NCBI GenBank assembly: GCA_019426215.1
Contig: CM033402.1
Span: 3,472,001 to 3,536,000 of the forward strand
Reading direction: 5' to 3'
DNA from: Buddleja alternifolia
Lineage: Eukaryota; Streptophyta; Magnoliopsida; Lamiales; Scrophulariaceae
Length of the DNA: 64,000 bases
This document shows positions 12,001 to 22,949 of the stretch, one piece after another (the stretch's first letter is position 1; each line of letters begins with the position of its first letter). A program made the position numbers and the translations under genes. The notes under the pieces are model-generated. The model was given only the letters and a program-made list of their open reading frames with translations, did no database searches and was not told the origin of the DNA.

Positions 12001-15000
12001 ATATCCAACGTGAGTTAGCTATTTTTCGGCCTGCCTCCATCTCACAAGCTATTGGGCTTGCCAAGCTCATTGAGTCCAAATACAAAGATCCACGACCCAT
12101 TTTTCAACCTAGTTATAAACAGGCCCTGCCACCACCAATCTCCACCCCTTTGTTACCCGCTCCGCCGACGAAAACACCCTTCCCGATCCGCCGTTTAACT
12201 CCATCTGAAATGCACGACCGGCGGGCCCGTGGCCTTTGTTTTAACTGTGATGATAAATTCCAACCCGGTCACCGTTGCAAATCCAAACAATTCCTCCTTC
12301 TCCTAGCCGACGAAGCTGACCCACCAGACATACTTCCTGACTACGCTGATCACCCTCCACCGCCACCACCAGATCGTTTTCTCCACTCTGAAATTCCATC
12401 TGATTCTATACATTTTCAACTTTCCTATTCCGCTTTATCGGGATCTGTTTCCCCCCGCACCCTCCGTCTCAATGGGCTCGTTCACGAACACTCTGTCTCT
12501 GTGTTGGTTGACTCGGGTAGCTCTCATAATATTATGCAACCTCGAGTCGCTGCTTTTCTTCAATTGCCTGTTATCGCTCTTCCCACCTTCTCCGTCTTAG
12601 TCGGAAATGGGGCAACTATACACTGCTCTGGTTTTTGCGAAAATGTTCTCATTTGTATTCAACAACATAAATTCACACTTCCTTTTTATGTGCTCCCCAT
12701 TCATGGAGCTGATTTGGTTTTGGGTGTCCAATGGCTACAGTCCCTCGGCCCTTTTGTTTCGGACTATTCAATACCATCTATGCAATTCCATCACCATGGC
12801 CAACTTATCACACTAACTGGTGATAATTCCCCTAAACCATCCCCCGCTTCTTTTGCTCAAATTTGTCGCTATATGTCCACCAACTCAATTGCTTCTTTCC
12901 ATGCATTTACAATTCTTCCTATGGATTCCCAACCACCTCACCAATTCACGGTTCCTGAACTCGAACACCCCGTTCCCACAGATATTTTTCCACTCGATCT
13001 CTATGCTCTTCTTCCCAATTCTCTTCTGTTTTTTCACTTCCCTGTGGGTTGCCCCCTTCCCGACCACATGATCATCATATCCATGTTCTCCCAACAGCCA
13101 CACCCGTTAACATCAAACCATACCGTTACCCGCACTGTCAAAAGGATGCTATGGCTAAATTAATTTCTGATATGTTGCAGGATGGCATCATTCGCCCGAG
13201 TACTAGTCCTTATTCTTCTCCGGTTTTATTAGTTAAGAAAAAAGACGGGACATGGCGTTTTTGTGTCGACTATCGTGCACTTAATGCTATCACTATTCCG
13301 GACAGATTCCCTATTCCTACGGTAGACGAGTTACTTGATGAATTATTTGGTGCTACGATTTTTTCCAAAATTGACCTTCGTTCCGGGTATCACCAAATTC
13401 GAGTTGCTCCGGATGACATTTTTAAAACAGCTTTTCGTACTATCGATGGTCATTTTGAGTTTTTGGTTATGCCCTTCGGGCTTTCGAATGCTCCCTCAAC
13501 TTTTCAATCGGCTATGAATGCTCTTTTCAGTTCTCTTTTACGTAAATTTGTTTTAGTTTTTTTTGATGATATTTTGATTTATAGTTCAGATTGGGCAACC
13601 CATTTAACACATTTGCAGCAGGTCTTACAACTCTTGGATGATAATCAGTATTATGCTAAATTTGCTAAATGTCATTTTGGAGTTTCTTCGGTTGATTATT
13701 TGGGCCACATCATCTCTGGTCAAGGGGTAGCAGCCGACCCCTCTAAGCTCATGGCTATTCGTGATTGGCCTATACCTCACTCACTCACGGCTCTTCGAGG
13801 ATTTTTGGGCCTCACGGGGTACTATCGTCGCTTCGTTCAGCATTATGCAACGATAGCGGGGTCTTTAACGGATCTTCTCAAATCACATACATTTACATGG
13901 ACTGATTCAGCCCATCAGGCTTTTTGTGCTCTCAAATCTGCTATGTCTACTCTACCAGTTTTGCAACTACCAAATTTCACTATGCCTTTTGACATTACAA
14001 CGGATGCATCAGCGGTGGCCATTGGGGCCGTGTTATCCCAGCAGTCTCATCCTATTGCGTTTTTCAGCAAAAAAATGTGCTCCCGCATGCAGTCTGCCTC
14101 TGCCTATGCCCGTGAAATGTTCGCAATTACAGAATCTGTCAAGAAATGGAGGCAGTACTTATTAGGGAGGCGATTTCGGATTTATACGGATCAGAAAAGT
14201 TTACGCAGCCTTCTTACTCAGACTATCCAAACCCCGGAGCAACAGAAATGGTTAACGAAACTGTTAGGATATGATTATGAAATATTATACACACCTGGTA
14301 AATCGAACGTTGTGGCTGACGCTCTATCCCGCATACACCATCCCGCACCTACTACACTGGCTTCTTTTTCATCTTCTACACCCCTGCTATTAGACCAACT
14401 TCGAAACTTCTATACTCAACATCCCGCAGGTATTGCTTTCCTCTCCAAACTTCAAACTACACCTGCTATGCATACAAATTTCACCATCAATCACAATATT
14501 ATTTATTTCCGAAACAAAATTTTTATCCCTTCAGAATCAGATCTTCGCCAAACCCTCCTCAACGAATATCACTCATCTCCTTTAGGTGGTCACTCCGGGT
14601 CAAAGCCACTTTGGCTCGCCTCACTGCCACTTTTTCTTGGCCTCACATCCACTCCGACATTAAAACCTTGATTGCCTCCTGCCACACTTGCCAACAAAAC
14701 AAATATTCTACCCAAAAACCACTCGGCCTACTCCAACCCCTTCCCCCACCAGAAAACGTATGGGACGATTTATCAATGGACTTCATTACTCACCTTCCGG
14801 TTTCTCAAGGAAAAACAGTCATTTGGGTGGTTGTTGACCGTCTCTCTAAATACGCCCACTTCATTGGATTACCCACCAAATTCACCGCCACTTCTCTTGC
14901 CTCTGTCTTTGTTGTTGAAATTTTTCGCCTACACGGGATGCCAAAGTCAATTATCAGTGACCGCGATAAATTATTCATTAGCCAATTTTGGCGTGAATTA

Positions 15001-17395
15001 TTCAAATTAAGTGGCACAACTCTCCGGTTCAGCAGCTCCTATCATCCACAAACCGACGGTCAGACGGAGGTACTGAACCGCTGTCTCGAGACTTACCTTC
15101 GTTGTTTCGTTAGTGATGAACCCCATCTCTGGTTCCGTTTCCTCCACCTCGCTGAACACTGGTACAACTCGTCATTTCACACTTCCATCGGCATGACTCC
15201 ATTCCAAGCTTTATACGGTCGATCACCGCCGTCCATTTCCTCATACATTGCGGGATCTACCCCCATCGCCTCTTTGGATGATGGCCTGCAACAACGCCAG
15301 ACCATGTTAACCACTATTAAACATAATCTGGGCCGTGCCCGTCTCCGTATGAAACAACAAGCTGATACTCATCGTCAAGATCGTACCTTTACAGTCGGCG
15401 AGTGGGTTTACCTCAAACTTCGACCTTATCGCCAGATTTCGGTTCAGATCCGTCCATCACAGAAGCTCTCCAAGCGTTTCTTTGGCCCTTTTCAAATTCT
15501 CCGACGGATCGGCGCTGTTACCTACGAATTAGATTTACCGCCGACAGCTCGAATTCACCCCGTGTTCCACATTTCTCTCCTCAAGCCTTGCAAAGGCCCA
15601 CCGCCTTCTCAGATCTGCACACTGCCGCCGAACGTCGTCGAACATCAACCGGAAATTCGGCCCTTGAAGATCCTTGCCCGTCGTGATATTCACACTCCTC
15701 ATGGGTTTCAGACACAAATTTTGGTTCAATGGGAAACTCAAGAAGAAAGTGAAGCCACTTGGGAAATTTTTGAGACTTTTCGTCTGGTGTATCCAAGCTT
15801 TGACCTTGAGGACAAGGTGCTTTCAGATGGGGTGGGTAATGATACACAAAGATCCAAGTATGAAGCTGACCCGGATACAAGTGAATCGGATCCTCAAATG
15901 ATTAGTCCAAATCAGATTACCAAGAGGCCCAGACGAGCAAATATTAAGCCCAGCTGGATGAAAGACTACTATTAAAAATTCTAGTCCAATTGTTAATGTT
16001 TCCTTCCTTAATCTTTATTTTCATTAAACGAGATATGGTCTTTATTTTAATTAAAGAGGTATGGTGTTGTTTATTTTAATTAAAGAGATATGGGCACCAG
16101 CATGTGGTCCTCACTGTCAGAACATAAAATCATGTATTTATTTTGGAAAACAGCATGAATGGAGCAGAGAATATTTTGGTGTCTAATTTCTTTCTTCCCT
16201 TTTCTTCTGGAGTCGTCCCTACTCTAATTGGGAGTTAAATCTGCCATAGCTAACCTTATCACACCACTAAACAAAGACTGGTCATTACTCAAAACCAACA
16301 CAGCATGCATGGAATAGCGTCATGTGTAAGTGTAACAACACAATCATTCTAGAGATGGCAGACTCGGTTTGAACACTCTAACAATAAAGAATATATAGTC
16401 ATAAAAACAATAGTAAACTCAACCCCGGACAAAGCAATTTCCAAAACTCCAGTAAAATCAAATCCACACACATTAACAAACCCAGATGGAAATACATATC
16501 ATGCATTATTCTTCTCCCCATAGTTCAAACACATTAACCAATCACACTGTATCAGTCTATACTTTTTAAAAATTTAGCAATTTCTCTCAATTCTCAAATA
16601 AGTACCACACCAACCCGCAATTCTCACCTATATTTCAACATATCTAGTCTCATATAGTACATTATAATTAGACTAAGGGTGAGTTTGGCCCAGCTTTCAC
16701 ATAATTGATTATGAGATAATTGATTCTTGCAGAATTGATTACGACAAAAGCTAGGAAATGTCCAAAATAGATTATAGAAAAGGGCCAAATAATCATCAAA
16801 ATAGCAGCATTTGGACTCTAAACGCAGATTTTAGCTTTTCAACCGACGGGTCAAACGCAACCTAAGATTATGGTTCTCTATTTTTCTCCCACCTAAATCA
16901 ACAACGAAAATATGTTTCTCTATTTTTGGTATGTCCCGGTACACGGGCTGTGTAATCCTCCTCTTTCTCTATCTCTATGATTTTTTTTTGGTTTATATCA
17001 AGAGTTTCCCAGCGGAACGGCAGGAACTAACCCTTTCGAAGCGTAGAGATCACCGACCCAACAAAGTCTTTTCCATATACAAGGTCAGAATCGAACCGTG
17101 AACAAGAACTCAGTTATCTACCAACTTTGTTGTAGCATATTGGTCAATCTATATATATATATATATGTGTGTATATATAGACTCCTTTCTAATAATAACA
17201 TAGAATTGTCGTTTCTTCGCGCAATTCAACGCCGGCAGAAACAAGGAAACTACTGAAAACATCAGATCAAAATAGTTCGCCCAAACATCATACTTCGTAA
17301 ATCAAAATCCCAATAAATACAACAAAAAATAACAGAAAATAAGAGAATAATAAATCATTGAAATTAGTTTAGATTGTAGAAGAATGCAGCGTACC
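9031..17395 (-). CDS. DeSI-like PPPDE thiol isopeptidase
   Basis: Minus-strand gene. Coding exons: 10716-10724 (Met-Ala-Glu), 10503-10600, 9819-10135, 9410-9031. All junctions are GT-AG; the total is 804 nt, giving 267 residues plus stop. The coding-start exon probably runs 10716-10783, and a noncoding 5' exon ends at 17395 (CTTCAG|GTACGC). The protein has the PPPDE fold of deSUMOylating isopeptidases: the catalytic His lies in HTGIVVYGNEYYFGGG and the catalytic Cys in HNCNNFSNEVAQFLVG. Family members cleave SUMO or ubiquitin from substrates using this Cys-His pair. The tail after PMIQQLETTL is Ser/Thr/Lys-rich, as in the Arabidopsis At3g07090 type. The 6.6-kb 5'UTR intron contains a 5.33-kb LTR retrotransposon and a SINE. 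The downstream intron 9411-9818 carries a small repeat. The coding sequence itself is intact. Confidence 0.9.
9475..9660. mobile_element. Relic of a GGGTAAATTAC-type MITE
   Basis: GGGTATATTACATAACACCCC and GACACTAATTATGGAAAA match, in reverse orientation, the right arm of the better preserved element at 31430-31684. It lies in the last intron of the DeSI-type gene. Truncated or diverged; the ends were not resolved. Confidence 0.45.
10932..11353 (+). repeat. 5' LTR of the chromovirus
   Basis: A 422-bp direct repeat of 15840-16261. It contains A/T-rich, probably regulatory, sequence with two similar TTTATTTTAATTAAAGAG motifs. Preceded by CACCA and followed by the primer-site-like TGGTGC. Confidence 0.95.
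11378..13163 (+). pseudogene. Chromovirus gag and protease, frameshifted
   Basis: Gag most likely starts at ATG 11378 (MPQKSTQALEDAI). That frame stops at about 11596, while the gag core continues in another frame from about 11590, so a frameshift lies near 11500-11600. The core (W-L-F-Q-V-E-Q-Y-F and later LELRFG) is followed by a zinc-knuckle-like motif (CFNCDDKFQPGHRC, about 12236-12277) and an aspartic protease with active-site DSGS (about 12510-12521) and a downstream LVLGVQWL. This frame ends at 13163, but RT begins in a different frame, so a second frameshift falls at about 13000-13050. Gag would package element RNA and the protease would mature the polyprotein. Confidence 0.85.
13049..14671 (+). 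pseudogene. Chromovirus reverse transcriptase and RNase H
   Basis: Classical Ty3 reverse transcriptase: CVDYRALN, KIDLRSGYHQI, MPFGLSNAPSTFQ and the catalytic box FFDDILIYS (F-x-D-D). It is followed by RNase H (ITTDASAVAIGAVL, YTDQKSL, ADALSR). The frame ends at 14671 after losing register near 14600, where a G-run (TCCGGGTC) looks one base short compared with the family, so integrase continues in the next frame. All visible catalytic residues are present; only the reading frame is broken. Confidence 0.88.
14611..15975 (+). pseudogene. Chromovirus integrase and chromodomain, running into 3' LTR
   Basis: Integrase with a Cys pair of the zinc domain (SCHTCQQNK) and the D-D-E core: MDFITHL, ISDRDKLF and YHPQTDGQTEVLNR. 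A chromodomain-like C-terminus follows (ILVQWETQEESEATWE, then YPSFDLEDK), which directs chromoviruses to marked chromatin. The frame does not stop at the end of the internal region: it crosses the purine tract and uses the first 136 bases of the 3' LTR, ending at 15975. The last 45 residues are therefore LTR-encoded. Separated from RT by a frameshift near 14600. Confidence 0.88.
15840..16261 (+). repeat. 3' LTR of the chromovirus
   Basis: A 422-bp repeat of the 5' LTR with one visible substitution. It is followed by the target duplication CACCA at 16262-16266. Its first 136 bases are also the end of the integrase reading frame. Confidence 0.95.
16675..16865. mobile_element. Possible MITE in the DeSI intron
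   Basis: Starts AGGGTGAGTTTGGCCCAG and ends GGGTCAAACGCAACCTAAGA, a loose inverted relation (GTTTGGCCC against GGGTCAAAC). It has the look of the common TTTGG...CCAAA foldback repeats. Weak evidence; the duplication was not identified. Confidence 0.35.
16981..17145 (-). mobile_element. tRNA-derived SINE in the DeSI intron
   Basis: On the minus strand: an A-box-like stretch (GTTGGTAGATAACTGAG, about 17109-17125), a B-box (ACGGTTCGATTCT, about 17088-17100) with correct spacing, and an A-rich tail (T-run about 16981-16990 on plus). The 5' end and the flanking duplication are not certain. It lies in the same 5'UTR intron as the LTR retrotransposon. Confidence 0.55.
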
Positions 17396-18049
17396 TGAAG
17401 AAGAGAGATTAGCAAAATAAAATCACCGCGGGAATACGCATTATATATATACACATATATATATATATATATATTATTAATTTCGCGTCGCGAATGGCAT
17501 TCGCAAATTTTATAATGTGCGAAAGTGGTAGGAAAGATTCTCTATTACGACCTGGAGCTTTCTATTTCTTTGACCTTCTAGAAGCTGCCTGCCAATCATA
17601 ATTCGACACGTCATGAATAGTTAGGGACAACGCCGTCCTCTCTCCTCTATTCCTCCACCAAGTCTTGATTAGTGTCTAATAATAAGGTAGTAATTTTATG
17701 GCGGATCGAGTTTTTTTATAATTCGGGTGTGTATCGTGTGAATATATTTTATAATAAGATAGTTAAATTTGATTTAATATAGATTTTTTTATATATGCGA
17801 ACCAAATATGGATTGGACACTATCTATTTATCTATCTATATATGCAATACCACACTCAAGGACGGATCTAGAAATAAAATGTTGGGGGCCGAATTACCAA
17901 TTTATTTATTTTTGACAAAGAAATTGTATGTAAAATTTTCAATTTTATTTTAGTTTTAATAGATGAGTAAAATAACAATAATTACATATAAAATTTTTGA
18001 CTTTCAATAAAACTTATAGTAGTTTGAAAATATGCAAGCAAGTTTTGAA

Positions 18050-20770
18050 AAAGTTTTATCCAAATCGTATATGGTTCGTTTGTCATGAGAATTCATCTAT
18101 AACAGACAATGTATCATGTTGACTTCCCCATATTTTGAGTGTCTAGTTATCATATGATCGAATAAGAAAATACATATAAAAGTATATGTTAGAAAAACAT
18201 AGTGACTTTGCCTATTTGTTTTTAGATATACAAGCAATTAGTTTCAAAAACAAAGATTTGTTCATCACAACTCATAGTATAATTAAGTGAATCAAGAAAT
18301 AACATTGAACAAAAAAAAAAAAAAAACAGATAAATCCTAAATAATTGAATGATGTGGGTAGTTTTTTTTTTTTTTTTTGTCTTTAGATATGTCGATATTG
18401 TACTTTTTCTTCTCAACTTCTTATAGATATTAGGAAAAAACAAAATCTAATTGTAATCCTAATAAGTATAGGAGAGAAATTGAAAAATAAACAGAGTTGA
18501 TAATTTAACTACCTTTTTGACCTTTCTTACATTTCTTGATTCAAAGTAAATATACTAACGGGGGTTGGTCCGAGTGGTAAGCAGCTCGATTCCGCTTAAG
18601 CAAGGTTTTTGGTTCGAGACCTTGTGAATGCAGAAAACCTCCGTTGGGAGACTCACCCACCACTGCCAGGTTTGCGACCCGGGTCGGATCCGGATATAGT
18701 CAAGGAAAAGCTCCGGTGAACCGGGTGGGCAAAAAAAATAAAAATTCAAAGTAAATATTTTTTAATTAAAAACAAGTATCTATTAGAAGAAAATAAGACT
18801 TCATTTCCAATTCCGTGATTACTTTATCAATTCATAATAAGTATCTTTTTAATTAAAAATAGTTATCTAAATAAAAATTTTAAAAAAGCCATATTTCCAC
18901 ACATCCAAGTCGTATATGGTGTTCGTTTATCATAAAAATTCATGTATAATAGGCAATGTATCATGTTTACTTCCCCATGTTTTGAGTGCCTAGTTATCAT
19001 ATGATTGAATAATAAAATACATATAAAAGTATATGTTAGCCTATTTGTTTTTAGATATACAAGCAATTAGTTTCAAAAACAAAGATTGTTCGTCACAACT
19101 CATAGTATAATTAAGTGAATCAAGAAATAACATTGAACCCAAAAAAAAAAAAAAAAAAACAGATAAATCCTAAATAATTGAATAATGTTGGTATTTTTTT
19201 ATTTTATATGTTGATGTTGTATTTTTTCTTCTCAACTTCTTATAAATATTAGGAAAAAACAAAATCTAATTGTAATCCTAATAAATATAGGAGAGAAATA
19301 AAAAAATAAATAGAGTTGATAATTTATCTACTTTTTTCCCCTTTCTTACATTTCTTGATTCAAAGTAAATATTTTTTAATTGAAAACAAGCATCTAAATT
19401 AGAAGAAAATAAGACTTCATTTCCAATTTCGTGATTACTTTTTCAATTCATAATAAGTATCTTTTTAATTAAAAATAGTTATCTAAATAATTTTTTTTTA
19501 AAAAAAGCCTTATTTCCACACATCCAAGTCGTATATGGTGTTCATTTATCATAAAAATTCATGTATAACAGATAATGTATCATGTTGACTTCCCCTTGTT
19601 TTGAGTGCCTAGTTATCATATGATTGAATAAGAAAATACATACAAAAGTATATGTTAAAAAACATAGTGAGTTTGCCTATTTGTTTTTAAATATACAAGC
19701 AATTAGTTTCAAAAACAAAGATTTGTTCGTCACAACTCATAGTATAATTAAGTGAATCAAGAAATAACATTGAACCAAGAAAAACAGATAAATCCTAAAT
19801 AATTGAATGATGTCGGTAGTTTTTTTTTTTTTTTATATGTTGATGTCGTACTTTTTCTTCTCAACTTCTTACAGATATTAGGATAAAAACAAAATCTAAT
19901 TGTAATCCTAATAAATAGAGGAGAGAAATGAAAAAAAAAATAGAGTTGATAATTTAACTACCTTTTTTTCCCTTTCTTACATCTCTTGATTCAAAGTAAA
20001 TATTTTTTAATTGAAAACAAGTTTATAAATTAGAAGAAAATAAGACTTCATTTCCAATTTCGTGATTACTTTTTCAATTCATAATAAATATCTTTTTAAT
20101 TACAAATAGTTATCTAAATAAAAAAAAATTTAAAAAGCCTTATTTCCACACATCCAAGTCTTATATGGTGTTCGTTTATCATAAAAATCCATGTATAATA
20201 GACAATATGTCATGTTGACTTCCCCATGTTTTGAGTGCCTAGTTATTATATGATTGAATAAGAAAATACATGTAAAAGTATATGTTAAAAAAACATAGTG
20301 ACTTTGCCTATTTGTTTTTAGATATACAAGCAATTAGTTTCAAAAACAAAGATTTACTCGTCACAACTCATAGTATAATTAAGTGAATCAAGAAATAACA
20401 TCAAACCAAAAAAATAGATAAATCCTAAATAATTGAATGATGTCGGTAATTTTTTTTGTCTTTAAATTTGTTGATGTTGTACTGTTTCCTCTCAACTTCT
20501 TATAAATATTAGGAAAAAACAAAATCTAATTGTAATCCTAAAAAGTATAGGAGAAAAATAAAAAAATAAATAGAGTTGATAATTTAACTACCTTTTTCCC
20601 TTTCTTACATTTCTTGATTCAAAATAAATATTTTTTAATTGAAAACAAGTATCTAAATTAGAAGAAAATAAGACTTCATTTCCAATTTCGTGATTACTTT
20701 TTCAATTCATAATAAGTACCTTTTTAATTAAAAATAGTTATCTAAATATTTTTTTTTCTAAAAAAAGCCT
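18050..20770. repeat. Tandem array, about four units of ~625 bp
   Basis: The landmark GTATATGGTG(TTCG) recurs near 18066, 18912, 19531 and 20161. Intervals are 619 and 630 bp, and about 641 bp for the first pair after subtracting the SINE and its duplication. Each unit also contains TTGACTTCCCC, GCCTATTTGTTTTTAGATATAC, a poly-A/T tract and CTTTCTTACATTTCTTGATTC. Units are diverged by substitutions and homopolymer indels. Small frames such as 18863-19066 and 20130-20333 are the same repeat read antisense, not genes. Confidence 0.85.
18554..18743 (+). mobile_element. tRNA-derived SINE with exact duplication
   Basis: A-box region (TTGGTCCGAGTGGTAAGCAG), consensus B-box GGTTCGAGACC (18611-18621), an SINE body rich in CC/GG, and an A-rich tail. 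It is bounded by a 15-bp exact duplication ATTCAAAGTAAATAT at 18539-18553 and 18744-18758. The duplicated sequence is part of the host tandem-repeat unit, so this insertion postdates that unit. The frame over 18555-18749 (minus) is a shadow. Confidence 0.88.
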
Positions 20771-20774
20771 TATT

Positions 20775-20890
20775 TCACATATCAGAGAGTTAGGAACGCA
20801 ATCCAAACCCCTGACCTTCCCCCAAATGGGTTAGCACTTAGCACCAAGCTGGTGCCTACCAACTCTGCTGGAGTTCCTATGTGAATGAGA
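20775..20890 (-). other. Degenerate tRNA-like (SINE-head) relic
   Basis: On the minus strand AGAGTTGGTAGGCACCAGC resembles an A-box and GGTCAGGGGTTTGGATT a degraded B-box. No tail or duplication was seen. It lies between the tandem array and the right end of the hAT-like element. Confidence 0.3.
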
Positions 20891-21074
20891 CAAACAACAT
20901 TTATTTTATACTTTATTCTGGGGAGCCATAGCATAATAAACATATATATAACCGATACTAAAAATTTAAAATTTCTGCCTGCCCCCCTGAATCCGTCCCT
21001 GGCTACACCTGCATTGTTGTGGTGTTATTTGATAATAATTTAATAATATTATATATTGTATGCAAATAATAAAT

Positions 21075-21490
21075 ATAATATACTAACATGTAAAATTACA
21101 TAACTATCAATAATAATTTTTAAACAAAAAAGGCATAATTATAAAAGTTAGGGTAAAAACCATTACCCACCCGCACTTTGCTTGTTTTTACACTTTTTAA
21201 TCTAAACTATTTTTTGTTACACTTTTTTAACATGTAAAATTACATAACTATCACTAATAATATTTAAACAAAAAAATCATAATTATAAAAGTTAGGGTAA
21301 AAACCATTATCCACCCGAACTTTGTGTGTTTTTACACTTTTTTATCTAAACTATTTTTCGTTACACTTTTTTATCCAAACTATTTTCGTTACACTTTTTA
21401 ATTTCAACTTCATGGGTTTTACACTTTCTTATCTATTAACATATTCTGGCAGAATATTCCATCGGAGTTTCAACACATACAACGGAGTTA
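21075..21490. repeat. Small tandem duplication and outer inverted repeat arm
   Basis: Two copies (about 21080-21176 and 21228-21312) share ACATGTAAAATTACATAACT and AGTTAGGGTAAAAACCATTA, followed by repeated TACACTTTTT motifs. The arm at about 21432-21470 (TTAACATATTCTGGCAGAAT) is the inverse of ATTCTGCCGGAATATGTTAA at about 22455-22475, so an older inverted-repeat element spans the younger MULE at 21567-22405. Confidence 0.55.
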
Positions 21491-21566
21491 GATAAAAAAG
21501 TGTAAAAAAACACAAAATTTGGACAAAAAAAGTGTAAACAAAAAACAGTGTGGATAAAAAAATGTA

Positions 21567-22405
21567 GGGAAGATTGCACTTTTGGTCCCATAAGAGTTGC
21601 CCCAAAACACTTTTAGTCCCATAGGAGTGAAAAAGTGACACTTTTGGTCTCAAACATTAAAAAATGGATGGAAATGGTGAGTGCACGTCACACGCTCCGT
21701 TAGTCTTAAAATACAAAAAAAAGAAATTAAAATAAATTCAAAATATTAAATAAATAATAAAAAAACATAAAAATCGGAAAAAAGAAGAAGAAGACGACTG
21801 TTCATCTTCTTCGCGCACCCCCATCCTAAATATACTCTACCCCGCCATCACTGCCGCCACTGCCACCTCCAAATTCCCGTCCAAAAGCTTGACCCCCCAA
21901 ATCCTTATTCACCATCGCAACTGAAAAACTCGCCGACGATGACAGAGGCTATGCTGGTATGGTGGTGGTTGAGACGACGCGGTTAAGATGGGTAGGGGGT
22001 TAGGGGGGGGGGAAGAAGATGGGTTTTGGGTTTAGCTTTGGAGGGGTTTTGGTAAGTGGCGGCGATGGATGTGGCGCTGGTGGTGGTGGGGCAGCGCGGG
22101 TTGTGGAGGTGGCGGGGGGGTGGTGGAGGTTGGGGGTGGGTTTGTGAAAAAGACGACCAACTCTTTTCCTTTCCTTTTCTTTTTTAATTTTTTTTGTTTT
22201 TTATTTATTTAATTAATATTGGATTTATTTTTATTCTTAAAATTAACTGCATGTGACATGCACTCGCCATTTTCCGTCTACTTTTTAAATTGGGACCAAA
22301 AGTGTCACTTTTTCACTTCTATGGGACTAAAAGTGTCCAAAAAAATTCTATGGGACTAAAAGTGTTTTGGGCCAACTCCTGTGGGACCAAAAGTGCAATT
22401 TTTCC
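21567..22405. mobile_element. Mutator-like element with GC-rich core
   Basis: Inverted ends are GGGAAGATTGCACTTTTGG and CCAAAAGTGCAATTTTTCC, with inverted similarity continuing for well over 100 bases (repeated GGGACTAAAAGTG motifs). An exact 10-bp duplication AAAAAATGTA lies at 21557-21566 and 22406-22415, which fits a MULE. The core at about 21790-22150 is much more GC-rich than anything nearby (GCCGCCACTGCCACC; GGTGGTGGTGGGG), as expected if a genic fragment had been captured (Pack-MULE). I cannot identify a donor gene and see no intact frame. Confidence 0.75.
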
Positions 22406-22949
22406 AAAAAATGTAAAAAACAAAAAAGTTTGTTTAAACTCTACTCCGGTGGAATATTCTGCCGGAATATGTTAATAGCCTTCAAAGCTTCGGCGGAGCT
22501 AGATTGAATGACGCCAATATTAAGAGTAGGAGCAGTGAACGTGTCTCAGTGAAGTGCATCACTCTAGCCATGCCACAACAAGCTACTAGTTATGACAAAA
22601 GCGTTGATATTTTTATTTTATATCAATTAATCATATAATTACGAGACTCTTGTTATGCACCTACTTACTTAATGTATGTCCATCACGTGTAAATTTAATA
22701 AACTAGAATTGAACTACTTAAGCAACAAACACCTATTGCACCACGCCGACATCAACCTTGTGTAAATGAAAAAAAATACTTAAATGCACCGAGAGTACAA
22801 ATAACAAATTAATGGGACAAAAACCACATCATCATCGAATGCAGTGGATAGTGACGTGCCTTCACCACCTTTGATCACCCAGTGCATTAAAGTATTGACG
22901 CTTCACTCAATTAAAAGGTGCTCAACATTTAACATACCACATCGCTATC

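Larger units (their letters stand above)
10932..16261 (+). mobile_element. Young Ty3/Gypsy chromovirus LTR retrotransposon
   Basis: A complete 5330-bp element with two 422-bp LTRs (10932-11353 and 15840-16261). Each LTR starts TGATACAC and ends TTATCA. I find a single difference between them (G versus A in GTCCCT[G/A]CTCTAA). The 5-bp target duplication is CACCA at 10927-10931 and 16262-16266. A primer-site-like TGGTGCTTTCATTG begins one base after the 5' LTR, and a purine-rich tract (GATGGGGTGGG) precedes the 3' LTR. Domain order gag-protease-RT-RNase H-integrase-chromodomain defines a chromovirus. Compact size and short LTRs suggest the Reina group (inference). It lies sense on plus, opposite to the host DeSI-type gene, inside its 5'UTR intron. 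Confidence 0.96.
17857..21001. mobile_element. hAT-like non-autonomous element with internal tandem array
   Basis: Outer ends are CAAGGACGGATCTAG (17857) and the complement of CAGGGACGGATTCAG (to 21001). These match the ends of the 380-bp element at 34735-35114, which has an 8-bp duplication and so belongs to hAT. The flanks here (ACCACACT and GCTACACC) are only loosely similar, so the duplication has decayed or the ends differ. The interior is mostly about four tandem units of 619-641 bp, is AT-rich and has no transposase. One SINE is inserted at 18554. Confidence 0.6.

Noticed and set aside
13049..13163. Overlap of gag-protease and RT frames as programmed frameshifting
   Set aside because: No slippery heptamer or structured signal was recognised, and two further register changes elsewhere make simple indels or sequencing errors more likely.
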